Positions 37,596 to 47,709 are shown, counted from the first letter of the stretch. The stretch: 64,000 bases of DNA from Nocardioides sp. ChNu-153 (GCF_030466625.1 NZ_JADEVT010000001.1:620001-684000); one strand, 5' to 3'. The notes: generated by a model from the letters alone, not told the origin. Numbers and translations are program-made.

Positions 37596-38884
37596 AGGCC
37601 GCGGGCCTTCAGCGACAGGTAGTGGTCGGCCAGCGCCGGGGCGAGGCGTTCGGCGTCGGTGTCGACGACGTGCACCCCGAGCGCCGCGAGCAGGTCGGCC
37701 GTGGCCCGGCGCCGCGCCATCGCCTGCTCGGCGGCGGCCGCCGTGTAGACGTCGCCCGCGTCGTCGCGGGTGCCGGCGAGCGCGTCGAGGGCGGGGTCGC
37801 GCACGGAGGCGACGACCACCCGGTGGTGGCGGGTGAGCGTCGGCAGCACGGGCAGCAGGCCCTCCTCCACCGCCGCGGGCTCGAGCGGCGTCAGGAGCAC
37901 GACGAGCGCGCGCCGGCGTCCCATGTCCTGCACCGCCCCGGCGAGGCCGCGCCAGTCCGCCTCCGCGATGACGGAGCCCAGGCCGGCCATGGCCTCCGAC
38001 AGGGCGTGCACGACGCTGCCCCCGCCCGTGGCGCGCACGCGGCGCCGTACCACCCGGTCGCCGGCCAGGAAGTCGACGCGGTCGCCGGCGCGCCCGGCGA
38101 GCGCGGCCAGCAGGAGGGCGGCGTCCATCGCGGAGTCGAGCCGCGGCACGTCGGCCACCCGGCCGGCCGACGTGCGGGAGGTGTCGAGCACGAGCACGAC
38201 GCGCCGGTCGCGCTCCGGCTGCCAGGTGCGCACGACGACGTTGCGGCTGCGCGCGCTGGCCCGCCAGTCGATGGAGCGCACGTCGTCGCCCCGCACGTAC
38301 TCGCGCAGCGAGTCGAACTCGGTGCCCTGGCCGCGCACGCGCAGCGCCGAGCGACCGTCGAGCTCGCGCAGCCGCTCGAGCCGGCTCGGCAGGTGCTTGC
38401 GCGAGGAGAACGGGGGCAGCGCCCGCACGCTGCCGGGCACGTCCAGCGTCCGCTGGCGGTACGCCGTGCCGAGGGGCCCCGCGAGCCGCACGGTGGTGCC
38501 GAGCGAGCGCAGGTCCCCGCGGCGCACCGGGTGCAGGGCCGTGGTGAGCCGCACGGAGTCGCGCCCGGTCAGGACGAAGCGGTGACGGTTGCCGCGTGCG
38601 CCGGCCGAGGGCTGCCACGCGTCGCGCAGCCGCCCGCGCACCGTGCGGGCGCCCGTGCCGCGCACGACCACCGTGGTGCGGGTGCTCGTGCCGAGGCGGA
38701 TGCTGCCGCCGTCCTCGACCCGCGTGACCTCCACCGCGCCCGGGGACGGCGCGAGCAGCCAGTCGGCCGCGACGACGAGCGTCACGACGGCCAACCAGAG
38801 CCACACGGTGCCGATGCCCGGGCGCAGCACCACGGGCACCAGGCCGAGGAGCACGAGGAGCGGGACGCGCCCGCTGATCGCCAC
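37589..38884 (-). CDS. DUF58 domain protein (vWA-like), MoxR-associated
   Basis: 431 residues. Two transmembrane helices near the N-terminus (VPLLVLLGLVPVVL and LWLAVVTLVVAADWLL). A beta-rich region follows, and then the DUF58 core EFDSLREYVRGDDVRSIDWR with ASARSRNVVVR, and a vWA-like MIDAS-type stretch LVLDTSRTSAGR. Such proteins work with MoxR ATPases, probably in envelope protein or metal-enzyme maturation. GTG start seven bases after the MoxR stop. Confidence 0.88.
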   Translation of the reverse strand: MAISGRVPLLVLLGLVPVVLRPGIGTVWLWLAVVTLVVAADWLLAPSPGAVEVTRVEDGGSIRLGTSTRTTVVVRGTGARTVRGRLRDAWQPSAGARGNRHRFVLTGRDSVRLTTALHPVRRGDLRSLGTTVRLAGPLGTAYRQRTLDVPGSVRALPPFSSRKHLPSRLERLRELDGRSALRVRGQGTEFDSLREYVRGDDVRSIDWRASARSRNVVVRTWQPERDRRVVLVLDTSRTSAGRVADVPRLDSAMDAALLLAALAGRAGDRVDFLAGDRVVRRRVRATGGGSVVHALSEAMAGLGSVIAEADWRGLAGAVQDMGRRRALVVLLTPLEPAAVEEGLLPVLPTLTRHHRVVVASVRDPALDALAGTRDDAGDVYTAAAAEQAMARRRATADLLAALGVHVVDTDAERLAPALADHYLSLKARGLL

Positions 38885-38891
38885 GCCGGCC

Positions 38892-39956
38892 TCAGCGGGG
38901 GACGGGGACGCTCGCCAGCGCGCTGGCGAGCACCTGCCCGACCTGGACGCCCTCGAGCTCGGCCTCCGGCCGCAGGGTGAGGCGGTGGGCCAGCGTCGCG
39001 TGCGCCAGCGCCTTGACGTCGTCGGGGGTGACGTAGTCGCGGCCCTGCAGCCACGCCCAGGCCCGGGACGTGCGCAGCAGGGCGGTGGCGCCGCGGGGGC
39101 TGACGCCCAGCTCCAGCGACGGCGACTCGCGGGTGGCGCGGGCGATGTCGACGACGTAGCCGAGCACCTCCTCGGCGACCTGCACCCGGCGCACGGCGGC
39201 CTGGCCGGCGAGCACGTCGTCGGCCCCGGCGACCGCGGTGATGCCGGCGGAGGCGACGTCGCGCGGGTCGAAGCCCGCCGCGTGGCGCCGGAGGACCTCG
39301 AGCTCGGCGGCGCGCTCCGGCACGGGCAGCACCACCTTGAGGAGGAACCGGTCGAGCTGCGCCTCGGGGAGCGGGTAGGTGCCCTCGTACTCCACGGGGT
39401 TCTGCGTCGCGGCCACCAGGAAGGGGCGGGGCAGCTGGCGGGTCGTGCCGTCGACCGAGACCTGGCCCTCCTCCATGGCCTCCAGCAGCGCCGACTGCGT
39501 CTTCGGGGGCGTGCGGTTGACCTCGTCCGCGAGGAGCAGGTGGGTGAAGACCGGGCCCTCCCGGAACACCAGCTCGCCGCCGCCGCCCTCGACGACCATG
39601 GAGCCGGTGATGTCGCCGGGCATCAGGTCCGGGGTGAACTGCACGCGGCGGGTGTCGACCGACAGCGCGCCGGCGAGCGAGCGCACGAGGAGCGTCTTGG
39701 CGACGCCGGGCACGCCCTCCATGAGCACGTGCCCGCCGCACAGCAGCGCGACGAGCAGCCCGGAGACCGCGGCGTCCTGGCCCACGACCGTCTTGGCCAC
39801 CTCGCGGCGCACCGCGGCCAGCCGCTCGCGCGCCCGGGCGTCGGCGTCGTGGGCAGCGCCGGCCGGGGCGGTGCCGGCCGGGGCGGCGTGGGCTCCGGCG
39901 TGCGGCTGGCCCTCCTTGCCCAGCGACAGGGGCGGGGGCGGGGGCGTCTCGCTCAT
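38892..39956 (-). CDS. MoxR-family AAA+ ATPase
   Basis: 354 residues. Walker A GVPGVAKT (81-88), Walker B LLLADEVNRTPPKTQSALLE, sensor 1 FLVAATQNPVEYEGTYPLPE and the arginine-finger region DRFLLKV, then the C-terminal lid. A ~40-residue Pro/Ala-rich N-terminus precedes the ATPase. MoxR is thought to act as a chaperone with vWA-domain partners; DUF58 is that partner here. ATG overlaps the DUF4350 stop by four bases. Confidence 0.93.
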   Translation of the reverse strand: MSETPPPPPLSLGKEGQPHAGAHAAPAGTAPAGAAHDADARARERLAAVRREVAKTVVGQDAAVSGLLVALLCGGHVLMEGVPGVAKTLLVRSLAGALSVDTRRVQFTPDLMPGDITGSMVVEGGGGELVFREGPVFTHLLLADEVNRTPPKTQSALLEAMEEGQVSVDGTTRQLPRPFLVAATQNPVEYEGTYPLPEAQLDRFLLKVVLPVPERAAELEVLRRHAAGFDPRDVASAGITAVAGADDVLAGQAAVRRVQVAEEVLGYVVDIARATRESPSLELGVSPRGATALLRTSRAWAWLQGRDYVTPDDVKALAHATLAHRLTLRPEAELEGVQVGQVLASALASVPVPR

Positions 39957-41149
39957 GTGCGGCGTACCTCTTTCTCCAGGTCGGTCAGCAGGTTGGCGAA
40001 GGCGACGAGGCCGGCGTCGTCGTCCGGCACGGGGGCCGACGGGTGCAGCAGGGCGCCGACGGCCCCGACGTCGCGGCCGCTGCGGGCGGCGACCTCGACG
40101 ACGAGCGCGTGCGGGTCGGTGCGGCGGGACGCCCCCAGCTGGGCGGCCAGCCGCTCGCGCGTCGCGGAGCGGAGGGCGTGCGCGGCGTGCTGGCGGTCGC
40201 GCGCCCCGCGGTAGAGCCGGCCGCGGCCCTCGGTGGTCTCGATGGCCCGCACGGTGACGGGCAGGGGCTCGACCGCGAGGGCGCCGAACCGCCGGCCGCG
40301 CCACCAGGCGAGGGCGACGACGACGGCGACGAGCAGCCAGCCCGCGGGCACCACCCAGCGGGGGAGCGCGGCGCCGAGGCCCACGCCCTGGTCGCCGACG
40401 AGGTCGTCGGGGTCGGGCACGTACCAGACGAGCCGGTCGGAGGCGCCCAGGAGGCGCAGCGCGACGGCGGCGTTGTCGGCGCGGAGCACCTGGTCGTTGG
40501 TGAGCAGGTCGTCGGCGCCGAGGAGCACGACGCCCTCCTCGACGGCCAGCAGGACGCCGTCCGCGGTGGGGAAGCAGCCGTCGGCGTCCTCGAGGGCGAG
40601 GGCGGAGTCGACGGCGATCTCCAGGCCGTCGAGGTCCGCCTCGAGGTCCTCGGCGGCGGCCCGGTCGCAGTCGGCGGCCAGGTCCTCGGCCTCGCCGGCC
40701 CACCGGGGGTCGACGTCGAGGCCGAGCAGGTCGACGGCGCCCGGGCCCGGGTCGGCGACGACGAGCCGGCCCGGGGCCGTGGCGTCGACCAGGTCGCGGG
40801 CGCCGCGCTCGCCGAGCGCGGCGGGGTCGCTGACCAGGACGGTGGTGGCGTCGTCGACGTCGGCGTCCGCCAGGGCGTCGGCGTCGCGGGCGACGACGAC
40901 GTCGACGCCCTGGTCGGCCAGCACGCGGGCCAGCGCCCGCCCGCCGGTGGGCGTCGCGTCGTCGGGGTCGAGACGACCGGAGTACGTCGGCTGACCCCGC
41001 CCGAGCGCCACGGCCGTGACGATCAGCGCGAGGAGGGCGAGGCCCACGACGAGGGCGGTGCGCAGCGACCGGCGCCGACCGGGTCCCGGGCCGCCGCTCC
41101 CACCGGCGGCGGGCGCTGCCGGTGGGAGGGGGTGCACGGGGGCGCTCAC
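39953..41149 (-). CDS. DUF4350 family membrane-anchored protein
   Basis: 398 residues. An N-terminal helix (LRTALVVGLALLALIVTAVA) is followed by a ~200-residue extracytoplasmic domain of Rossmann-like character (GGRALARVLADQGVDVVVAR, RLVVADPGPGAVDLLGLDV). A second helix (VPAGWLLVAVVVALAWW) and a cytoplasmic tail follow. Matches DUF4350 and its usual place before moxR. The GTG at 41149 overlaps the DUF4129 stop, so the long upstream frame is not used. Function unknown. Confidence 0.83.
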   Translation of the reverse strand: MSAPVHPLPPAAPAAGGSGGPGPGRRRSLRTALVVGLALLALIVTAVALGRGQPTYSGRLDPDDATPTGGRALARVLADQGVDVVVARDADALADADVDDATTVLVSDPAALGERGARDLVDATAPGRLVVADPGPGAVDLLGLDVDPRWAGEAEDLAADCDRAAAEDLEADLDGLEIAVDSALALEDADGCFPTADGVLLAVEEGVVLLGADDLLTNDQVLRADNAAVALRLLGASDRLVWYVPDPDDLVGDQGVGLGAALPRWVVPAGWLLVAVVVALAWWRGRRFGALAVEPLPVTVRAIETTEGRGRLYRGARDRQHAAHALRSATRERLAAQLGASRRTDPHALVVEVAARSGRDVGAVGALLHPSAPVPDDDAGLVAFANLLTDLEKEVRRT

Positions 41150-41751
41150 CGGGCGCCCGCCAGGGTGTCGTCGAGCGCGAGCACGGAGCGGGCCTGGTCG
41201 GCGGTCGCGGGGCGGTCGCCGTACAGCACGTCGTCGAAGAGCCGCGCGGCCGCGGGCACGCCGGCGGCGCGGTCGGGCGAGGCGTCGACGAGGGCCCGGG
41301 CGACCTCGCCCGCGGTGGCCCCGGGCACGTCCGCGATGCGGCCCCGCTCGACGGCACGGACGGCGAGCGCGCGGAAGGCGTCGAGCACCGCGTCCTCGTG
41401 GCGGCCGGCGGCCAGGGCCGCCTCGGCGCGGGCCCGCAGCTCGGCGGCGCCGACCCCCCGCTCGCCGAGCACCGCCCCGGCGCGGCGCACCCGGGCCGAG
41501 CCGCGCAGCCGGGTCAGCAGCCACGCGAGCGCGAGGACGAGGAGCACGGCGACGAGCAGGGTGGCGAAGGTCTGCAGGGGCGGGGACTCGGCGGTGGTGC
41601 TGACACCGTCGTCGAGCCAGCGCCGGAGGCGGTCGACGATGCGCTGCACGAGGTCGCTGTCGTTGTACTCCGGGCGGAGCAGCTCGCGGCGCAGCGCGTC
41701 CCGGGCCTCACCGGGGGCGGGGTCGAGCGGCGGGTCGGCCAGGATCCTCAC
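41146..41751 (-). CDS. DUF4129 domain membrane protein
   Basis: 201 residues. A single helix (LQTFATLLVAVLLVLALAWL, ~55-75) is followed by a C-terminal DUF4129 domain (LRARAEAALAAGRHEDAVLD, RALAVRAVERG and TAGEVARAL). DUF4129 often occurs within transglutaminase-like proteins and in this MoxR cluster. GTG at 41751 overlaps the upstream membrane protein gene by four bases. Function unknown. Confidence 0.83.
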   Translation of the reverse strand: MRILADPPLDPAPGEARDALRRELLRPEYNDSDLVQRIVDRLRRWLDDGVSTTAESPPLQTFATLLVAVLLVLALAWLLTRLRGSARVRRAGAVLGERGVGAAELRARAEAALAAGRHEDAVLDAFRALAVRAVERGRIADVPGATAGEVARALVDASPDRAAGVPAAARLFDDVLYGDRPATADQARSVLALDDTLAGAR

Positions 41752-42839
41752 CGGCGTCCCCCCGTGTGCCCCTCGTCGGCCTGCGTCCACAGCGTGACGT
41801 CGTACCCCTCGCCGCGGATGCGCAGGTCGAGGTACTGCACCGCCACCACCGCGGCCAGGTACGGCGTCACGAGCGCCCCCACGGCCACCGAGCCCAGCGC
41901 GGTGAGGCCCACGGCGATCCACTCGCCCGCCTCGCCGGCCGCCGACGGCGCGACCTCCGCGCCGATGGTGAAGGGTGCGGAGAGCAGCAGGGTGGCCACG
42001 AAGGAGACGAGCCCGGCGAGGAGCCACGTGCCCAGCACGCGCCAGAACGAGCGGCGCGTCAGGGCGAGCGCCCGGCCGAGCCCGCGGCCGACCCCCGTGC
42101 GCTCGAGGGCCACGACCACGAGGGCCAGCCCGGTGAGGCGGACCCCCGTCCAGAGCAGCAGGAGGAGCAGGAGCGGACCCGTGAGCAGGCAGTAGAGGAC
42201 CGTGAGGCCCACCGACCCGGTCCCGGCGAGCAGCACGACCGACAGCAGGTAGCCACCGACCAGCAGCGCGTAGCCGACGGCGATGAGGACGGTCAGGCCC
42301 AGCAGCGCCCAGCGCCGGCCCCGCAGCCGCCGCCACGCCTCGTCGAGGGTGATGAGCTCGCCCACCGCGGCGGCGTGCACCACGTGGGCGAGGATGCCCG
42401 CCAGGTAGGCGGAGCCGACGAGGGAGACGACCTGCCCGACGACGAGGACCGTGCCGGAGCCGAGCAGGCGGGAGACCGACTCCGCGGAGCCGTCCCCGAG
42501 ACCGTCGCCGACGGCCGCCCCCGCCACGGTGGTCAGCCCCCCGACGACGAGCACGGGGACGACGAGCGTCACCGCGGCCACGACGAGGGCGGCGCCCAGC
42601 GTGGCACCGGGGGCGGTGCGCAGGACGCGCAGCGCGGTGTCGAGGACGTCCCCGGTGCTCATCGGACGCAGGGGCACGCCCCCGGGCTGGCTGGCGAGGG
42701 GGACGCGGGCCGCTGCCGGGCGCGAGCCGGCCGGCGTGGTGGCGGGCGCGACGCCCATCCCCGCCAGCGCGGCGGCGTACGGCGAGCGCGGCGCCTCGGG
42801 GGCGCGGGCAGCGCCGGGCGGGGGAGTCGTGCCGCTCAA
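41748..42839 (-). CDS. Polytopic membrane protein, first gene of the MoxR operon
   Basis: 363 residues. A Pro/Ala-rich cytoplasmic N-terminus (~1-60) then RPMSTGDVLDTALRVLR and about six long hydrophobic segments. The MSTGDVLDTALRVL block is seen at the start of actinobacterial proteins annotated as glycerophosphodiester phosphodiesterase membrane-domain-like; no catalytic residues are evident. It starts at TTG 42839. A TAGCAT box (42905-42900, minus strand) could drive the five-gene operon. The overlap with DUF4129 and the shared strand indicate joint function. Confidence 0.75.
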   Translation of the reverse strand: MSGTTPPPGAARAPEAPRSPYAAALAGMGVAPATTPAGSRPAAARVPLASQPGGVPLRPMSTGDVLDTALRVLRTAPGATLGAALVVAAVTLVVPVLVVGGLTTVAGAAVGDGLGDGSAESVSRLLGSGTVLVVGQVVSLVGSAYLAGILAHVVHAAAVGELITLDEAWRRLRGRRWALLGLTVLIAVGYALLVGGYLLSVVLLAGTGSVGLTVLYCLLTGPLLLLLLLWTGVRLTGLALVVVALERTGVGRGLGRALALTRRSFWRVLGTWLLAGLVSFVATLLLSAPFTIGAEVAPSAAGEAGEWIAVGLTALGSVAVGALVTPYLAAVVAVQYLDLRIRGEGYDVTLWTQADEGHTGGRR

Positions 42840-43344
42840 TGGGGCCCCCGTCGCTCAGGTGGGGGAGCCGCCGACCGGCCGCCCCCGCGGTCGTGCGGCA
42901 TGCTACCGGGGGAGCAGGCGGCGCACCGGCCGACCACCGCGCCCGGCGCGCGGGACCCGATTTGGACGCCTGCCCGACCTTCTGCCAAGATAGCCCGGTT
43001 GCTCCGGCGGGTCGCCGGGGCGTGGCTCCACCTTGAACACTGAATCGCGTCTCCCGTCGGGCTCAGGCCCGGCCTGCGTTCGGTGCTCGGCGTGGTCGCC
43101 GCGCCGCACCTGGAGACCCGATCAGCCCGACGAACCGGTCGGGCGCCGCCAACGACATCGCAGGACCCCGGTCCTGTCGCGCCCCGCGCACTGCTGTGCG
43201 AGGAGCCCGCGACACGCCCGACCGCGTGGGTCGGAGATGTCAGGTGGTGGAGACACGGCGGCGAGGTCCCACCCGGGACAGCGTCGTGAGACGACAGCAC
43301 GCGGTGCTCCACCGGGCACGAACGAGTAAGGACGAGAGAGACCT
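42840..43344 (+). other. 505-bp intergenic: S10 operon promoter and long leader
   Basis: No gene or tRNA is evident. It holds divergent promoters at ~42900-42990 and then a ~350-base leader to rpsJ with small hairpins, for example CGCAC-TGCT-GTGCG and CCGACC-GCGTG-GGTCGG near 43186-43235. A leader of this length could carry feedback control by a ribosomal protein, but I see no recognisable binding structure. Confidence 0.6.
42962..42991 (+). promoter_or_regulatory. Putative S10 operon promoter
   Basis: TTGGAC (42962-42967), 18-base spacer, CAAGAT (42986-42991). The -10 match is moderate. Confidence 0.45.
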
Positions 43345-43653
43345 ATGGCGGGACAGAAGATCCGCATCAGGCTCAAGGCCTACGACCACGAGGTCATCGA
43401 CACCTCGGCGCGCAAGATCGTTGACACGGTCACCCGTACGGGCGCGAAGGTCGCCGGTCCTGTGCCGCTGCCGACGGAGAAGAACGTCTACTGCGTCATC
43501 CGCTCGCCCCACAAGTACAAGGACAGCCGCGAGCACTTCGAGATGCGCACCCACAAGCGCCTCATCGACATCATCGACCCGACCCCGAAGACGGTGGACT
43601 CGCTCATGCGGCTCGACCTGCCGGCGGGCGTCGACATCGAGATCAAGCTCTGA
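43345..43653 (+). CDS. rpsJ: 30S ribosomal protein S10
   Basis: 102 residues. [20 protein letters not shown] and the [20 protein letters not shown] loop are diagnostic. S10 is part of the 30S head and also the transcription antitermination partner NusE. First gene of the long superoperon; ribosome-binding site GGACGAGAG. The opening MAGQK is the usual actinobacterial N-terminus. Confidence 0.98.
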   Translation: MAGQKIRIRLKAYDHEVIDTSARKIVDTVTRTGAKVAGPVPLPTEKNVYCVIRSPHKYKDSREHFEMRTHKRLIDIIDPTPKTVDSLMRLDLPAGVDIEIKL

Positions 43654-43681
43654 GTTCGGGCAGGACGGAGACAACAGAGCC

Positions 43682-44347
43682 ATGACCATCGAACACAACG
43701 TGAAGGGCCTGCTGGGCACCAAGCTCGGCATGACCCAGACCTGGGACGAGAACAACCGCATCGTCCCCCTGACCGTCGTCGCCGCCTCGACCAACGTGGT
43801 CGCCGCGGTCCGCACCCCCGACGTGGACGGCTACAACGCCATCCAGGTCGGCTTCGGCGAGATCGAGGGCCGCAAGGTCTCGAAGCCGCAGGCGGGCCAC
43901 TTCGCGAAGGCCGGCGTCACGCCGCGCCGCCACGTGGTCGAGATCCGCACCGCCGACGCCTCGACGTACTCCGTCGGCCAGGAGCTGGACGCTTCCGAGA
44001 TCTTCGCCGCGGGCGAGGAGATCGACGTGACCGGCACCAGCAAGGGCAAGGGCTTCGCGGGCACGATGAAGCGCCACGGCTTCTCCGGCGTCGGCGCCTC
44101 GCACGGTGCGCACCGCAACCACCGCAAGCCGGGCTCGATCGGCGCCTGCGCCACGCCCGGCCGTGTCTTCAAGGGCACGCGGATGTCCGGTCGCATGGGT
44201 GGCGACACCGTCACCACGCAGAACGTGACGGTGCACGCCGTCGACGCCGAGAAGGGCCTCGTGCTGCTCAAGGGTGCCGTCCCCGGCCCCAAGGGCGGGC
44301 TCGTCGTCCTCCGCTCGGCCGCCAAGAAGCAGGAGGCTGGCAAGTGA
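43682..44347 (+). CDS. rplC: 50S ribosomal protein L3
   Basis: 221 residues. [17 protein letters not shown] start, [20 protein letters not shown] and [15 protein letters not shown] blocks; L3 reaches the peptidyl transferase centre. ATG at 43682 is chosen over a longer upstream frame that overlaps rpsJ out of phase. Ends in a four-base overlap with rplD. Confidence 0.98.
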   Translation: MTIEHNVKGLLGTKLGMTQTWDENNRIVPLTVVAASTNVVAAVRTPDVDGYNAIQVGFGEIEGRKVSKPQAGHFAKAGVTPRRHVVEIRTADASTYSVGQELDASEIFAAGEEIDVTGTSKGKGFAGTMKRHGFSGVGASHGAHRNHRKPGSIGACATPGRVFKGTRMSGRMGGDTVTTQNVTVHAVDAEKGLVLLKGAVPGPKGGLVVLRSAAKKQEAGK

Positions 44348-44967
44348 GCGACGTCAAGAAGGTCGCCGTGGACCTCCCCGCCGAGGTCTTCGGCGTCGAG
44401 GTGAACGTCCCGCTGATCCACCAGGTCGTGGTGGCGCAGCAGGCCGCGGCCCGCCAGGGCACGCACGCCACCAAGACCCGCGGCGAGGTCCGCGGTGGTG
44501 GCCGCAAGCCCTACAAGCAGAAGGGCACCGGCCGCGCGCGCCAGGGCTCGACCCGCGCCCCGCAGTTCGTCGGCGGCGGCACGGTGCACGGCCCGCAGCC
44601 GCGCAGCTACGAGCAGCGCACGCCCAAGAAGATGAAGGCCGCCGCCCTGCGCGGTGCCCTGTCGGACCGGGCCGCCAACGGCCGGGTGCACGTCGTCGAG
44701 GCCTTCCTCGAGACCGGCGTGCCCTCGACCAAGGCCGCGAAGGCCGCCCTGGCCTCGATCTCGGACCGCACGCGGTTCCTCGTCGTGGTCGAGCGGGACG
44801 ACACGCCCACGTGGCTCTCGCTGCGCAACCTGCCGTCGGTGCACATCGTCGCCCAGGACCAGCTGAACACCTACGACGTGCTCGTCTCCGACGAGGTCGT
44901 CTTCACGACCACGGCGTACGACGCGTTCGTCGCGCGGATCGCCGGCCAGAAGGAGGACGCGAAGTGA
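44344..44967 (+). CDS. rplD: 50S ribosomal protein L4
   Basis: 207 residues. [20 protein letters not shown] and [19 protein letters not shown] form the extended exit-tunnel loop. In E. coli L4 autoregulates the S10 operon; whether this happens here is unknown. GTG start inside the rplC stop, and its own stop overlaps rplW. Confidence 0.98.
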   Translation: MSDVKKVAVDLPAEVFGVEVNVPLIHQVVVAQQAAARQGTHATKTRGEVRGGGRKPYKQKGTGRARQGSTRAPQFVGGGTVHGPQPRSYEQRTPKKMKAAALRGALSDRAANGRVHVVEAFLETGVPSTKAAKAALASISDRTRFLVVVERDDTPTWLSLRNLPSVHIVAQDQLNTYDVLVSDEVVFTTTAYDAFVARIAGQKEDAK

Positions 44968-45269
44968 GCGCCCTGAACAAGGACCCGCGGGACATCCTGC
45001 TCGCGCCCGTGGTCTCCGAGAAGAGCTACGGCCTGCTCGACGCGAACAAGTACACGTTCCTCGTGCACCCCGACGCCAACAAGACCGAGATCAAGATCGC
45101 GGTCCAGAAGGTGTTCGGTGTCAAGGTCACCTCGGTCAACACGCTCAACCGGGCGGGCAAGACGCGTCGCACCCGCTTCGGCATGGGCAAGCGCAAGGAC
45201 ACCAAGCGCGCGATCGTCAGCCTCGCCGAGGGCGACTCCATCGACATCTTCGGAGGTCCGGTCGGCTGA
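44964..45269 (+). CDS. rplW: 50S ribosomal protein L23
   Basis: 101 residues. [20 protein letters not shown] and [20 protein letters not shown] identify L23, the tunnel-exit protein that docks trigger factor and SRP. GTG start overlapping rplD by four bases. Confidence 0.97.
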   Translation: MSALNKDPRDILLAPVVSEKSYGLLDANKYTFLVHPDANKTEIKIAVQKVFGVKVTSVNTLNRAGKTRRTRFGMGKRKDTKRAIVSLAEGDSIDIFGGPVG

Positions 45270-45300
45270 CCGGGCTTCCCGAGACAAGGACTCCTGACTC

Positions 45301-46134
45301 ATGGCAATCCGCAAGTACAAGCCGACCACGCCCGGACGCCGCGGCTCGTCGGTCGCCGACTTCGTCGAGATCACGCGCACCACGCCCGAGAAGTCGCTGA
45401 CGCGTCCGCTGCCCAAGAAGGGCGGCCGCAACAACCAGGGCCGGATCACCACCCGGCACCAGGGTGGCGGTCACAAGCGCGCCTACCGCGTCATCGACTT
45501 CCGTCGCTACGACAAGGACGGCGTGCCGGCCAAGGTCGCGCACATCGAGTACGACCCGAACCGCACGGCGCGCATCGCGCTGCTGCACTACGCCGACGGC
45601 GAGAAGCGCTACATCGTGGCGCCCAAGGGCCTGCTGCAGGGCACCCCGGTCGAGTCGGGCCCCGGCTCCGACATCAAGACCGGCAACAACCTGCCGCTGC
45701 GCAACATCCCGGTCGGCACGACGATCCACTGCATCGAGCTGCGGCCCGGCGGCGGCGCGAAGATCGCCCGCTCCGCGGGCAACAGCGCCCAGCTGGTCGC
45801 CAAGGAGGGCTCGCGCGCCACGCTGCGCCTGCCCTCGGGCGAGATGCGCTTCGTCGACGTGCGCTGCCGCGCCACCGTCGGTGAGGTCGGCAACGCCGAG
45901 CAGTCGAACATCAACTGGGGCAAGGCCGGCCGCATGCGCTGGAAGGGCAAGCGCCCGACCGTCCGTGGTGTCGTCATGAACCCGGTCGACCACCCGCACG
46001 GTGGTGGTGAGGGCAAGACCTCCGGTGGTCGCCACCCGGTCTCGCCGTGGGGCAAGCCCGAGGGCCGCACGCGCAAGCGCAAGGCCAGCGACGCCCAGAT
46101 CATCCGTCGTCGCAAGTCCGGCAAGAAGCGCTGA
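45301..46134 (+). CDS. rplB: 50S ribosomal protein L2
   Basis: 277 residues. [20 protein letters not shown] near residue 50, and the conserved C-terminal [20 protein letters not shown] with the peptidyl-transferase-proximal His. ATG start with ACAAGGAC upstream, 31 bases after rplW. Confidence 0.98.
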   Translation: MAIRKYKPTTPGRRGSSVADFVEITRTTPEKSLTRPLPKKGGRNNQGRITTRHQGGGHKRAYRVIDFRRYDKDGVPAKVAHIEYDPNRTARIALLHYADGEKRYIVAPKGLLQGTPVESGPGSDIKTGNNLPLRNIPVGTTIHCIELRPGGGAKIARSAGNSAQLVAKEGSRATLRLPSGEMRFVDVRCRATVGEVGNAEQSNINWGKAGRMRWKGKRPTVRGVVMNPVDHPHGGGEGKTSGGRHPVSPWGKPEGRTRKRKASDAQIIRRRKSGKKR

Positions 46135-46149
46135 TAGGGAAGTAACGAG

Positions 46150-46431
46150 ATGCCTCGCAGCCTGAAGAAGGGCCCCTTCATCGACGACCACCTCGCCAAG
46201 AAGGTGGACGCGGAGAACGAGAAGGGCACCCACAACGTCATCAAGACGTGGTCGCGCCGCTCCATGATCGTGCCGGACATGATCGGTCACACGATCGCCG
46301 TGCACGACGGGCGCAAGCACGTCCCCGTGTTCGTGACCGACTCGATGGTCGGCCACAAGCTGGGCGAGTTCGCCCCGACCCGCACCTACCGCGGGCACGT
46401 GAAGGAAGACCGGAAGGGACGTCGCCGATGA
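46150..46431 (+). CDS. rpsS: 30S ribosomal protein S19
   Basis: 93 residues. [19 protein letters not shown] and the [35 protein letters not shown] blocks. S19 contacts the P-site tRNA region in the 30S head. Ends in an ATGA overlap with rplV. Confidence 0.98.
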   Translation: MPRSLKKGPFIDDHLAKKVDAENEKGTHNVIKTWSRRSMIVPDMIGHTIAVHDGRKHVPVFVTDSMVGHKLGEFAPTRTYRGHVKEDRKGRRR

Positions 46432-46862
46432 GCACCACCGAGCGTCAGCGCACCAGCGCCCGCCGCACGTCGCTGCTCGGCGACGCCCCGGGTGCCTTCG
46501 CCAGCGCCCGCTACGTCCGCATCACGCCGCTCAAGGCACGCCGGATCGTGGACCTGGTCCGCGGCCGGTCGGTCGCGGAGTCGCAGGCCCTGCTGGCCTT
46601 CGCGCCGCAGGCCGCCGCCGAGACCGTCGCGAAGGTCCTCAACTCCGCCGTCGCGAACGCCGAGACCGTCGAGGGCCTCAAGGCCGCCGACCTGGTCGTC
46701 TCGGTCGCGACGGTCGACGAGGGCCCCACGATGAAGCGGTGGCGCCCCCGCGCCCAGGGCCGCGCCACGCGGATCAACAAGCGCACGAGCCACATCACGA
46801 TCGCCGTCCAGCCCGCTGACGCGGTCGCCGCCGGCACGAAGAAGAAGGGACGGTCTGCCTGA
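46428..46862 (+). CDS. rplV: 50S ribosomal protein L22
   Basis: 144 residues. A ~25-residue actinobacterial N-terminal extension, then [20 protein letters not shown] and the tunnel loop [20 protein letters not shown]. Macrolide-relevant loop intact. ATG inside the rpsS stop; the last base is shared with the rpsC start region. Confidence 0.97.
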   Translation: MSTTERQRTSARRTSLLGDAPGAFASARYVRITPLKARRIVDLVRGRSVAESQALLAFAPQAAAETVAKVLNSAVANAETVEGLKAADLVVSVATVDEGPTMKRWRPRAQGRATRINKRTSHITIAVQPADAVAAGTKKKGRSA

Positions 46863-47704
46863 TGGGTCAGAAGATCAACCCGAACGGCTTCCGCCTCGGC
46901 ATCTCGACCGACCACAAGAGCCGTTGGTACGCCGACAAGCTCTACAAGTCGTACGTCGGCGAGGACGTCGCGATCCGCAAGCTGCTCAGCAAGGGCATGG
47001 AGCGGGCCGGCATCGCGAAGGTGGAGATCGAGCGCACGCGTGACCGCGTCCGCGTCGACATCCACACCGCGCGCCCGGGCATCGTCATCGGTCGCCGCGG
47101 CGCCGAGGCCGACCGCATCCGTGGCGAGCTCGAGAAGCTCACGGGCAAGCAGGTGCAGCTGAACATCCTCGAGGTCAAGAACCCCGAGGTCGACGCGCAG
47201 CTGGTCGCCCAGGGCGTCGCCGAGCAGCTCAGCGGCCGCGTGCAGTTCCGTCGCGCGATGAAGAAGGCCATCCAGACCTCGATGCGCTCCGGTGCCAAGG
47301 GCATCCGGATCCAGTGCTCCGGCCGCCTCAACGGCGCCGAGATGTCGCGCACCGAGTTCTACCGCGAGGGCCGCGTCCCGCTGCACACGCTGCGTGCCGA
47401 CATCGACTACGGCTTCTACGAGGCCCGCACGACCTTCGGCCGCATCGGCGTGAAGGTCTGGATCTACAAGGGCGAGGTCGCGGGCACCCGCGCCGAGCGC
47501 GAGGCCCAGGCTGCCGCCCGGGCCGGTGCGCCGGGTCGTGGTGGCCGCCCGACGCGTGGCGGGGAGCGCCCGAGCCGTGGCTCGCGTGCCGACCGTCCGA
47601 CCCGTTCGGGTCGCGAGGGCGCGTCCGCCGAGGGTACGGCGACCGAGGCCCCGGCCTCCGCCGCCGCCGAGACCGCTGCCGCTCCGGCAGCCACGGAGGG
47701 CTGA
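46862..47704 (+). CDS. rpsC: 30S ribosomal protein S3
   Basis: 280 residues. [20 protein letters not shown], the KH-domain [17 protein letters not shown], and [21 protein letters not shown]3 lines the mRNA entry site and has helicase activity. The last ~65 residues are a low-complexity Arg/Gly then Ala/Thr-rich tail, as in other high-GC actinobacteria. Confidence 0.98.
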   Translation: MGQKINPNGFRLGISTDHKSRWYADKLYKSYVGEDVAIRKLLSKGMERAGIAKVEIERTRDRVRVDIHTARPGIVIGRRGAEADRIRGELEKLTGKQVQLNILEVKNPEVDAQLVAQGVAEQLSGRVQFRRAMKKAIQTSMRSGAKGIRIQCSGRLNGAEMSRTEFYREGRVPLHTLRADIDYGFYEARTTFGRIGVKVWIYKGEVAGTRAEREAQAAARAGAPGRGGRPTRGGERPSRGSRADRPTRSGREGASAEGTATEAPASAAAETAAAPAATEG

Positions 47705-47709
47705 TCCCC

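Noticed and set aside
41150..41524. N-terminal extension of the DUF4350 frame
   Set aside because: It is Arg/Pro-rich and out of phase with DUF4129, which overlaps the GTG at 41149 in normal coupled fashion.
42840..43344. Possible tRNA or small RNA gene in the largest gap
   Set aside because: No cloverleaf with a T-loop GTTCRA and matching acceptor arm could be found. The gap is better explained as promoters and the S10 leader.
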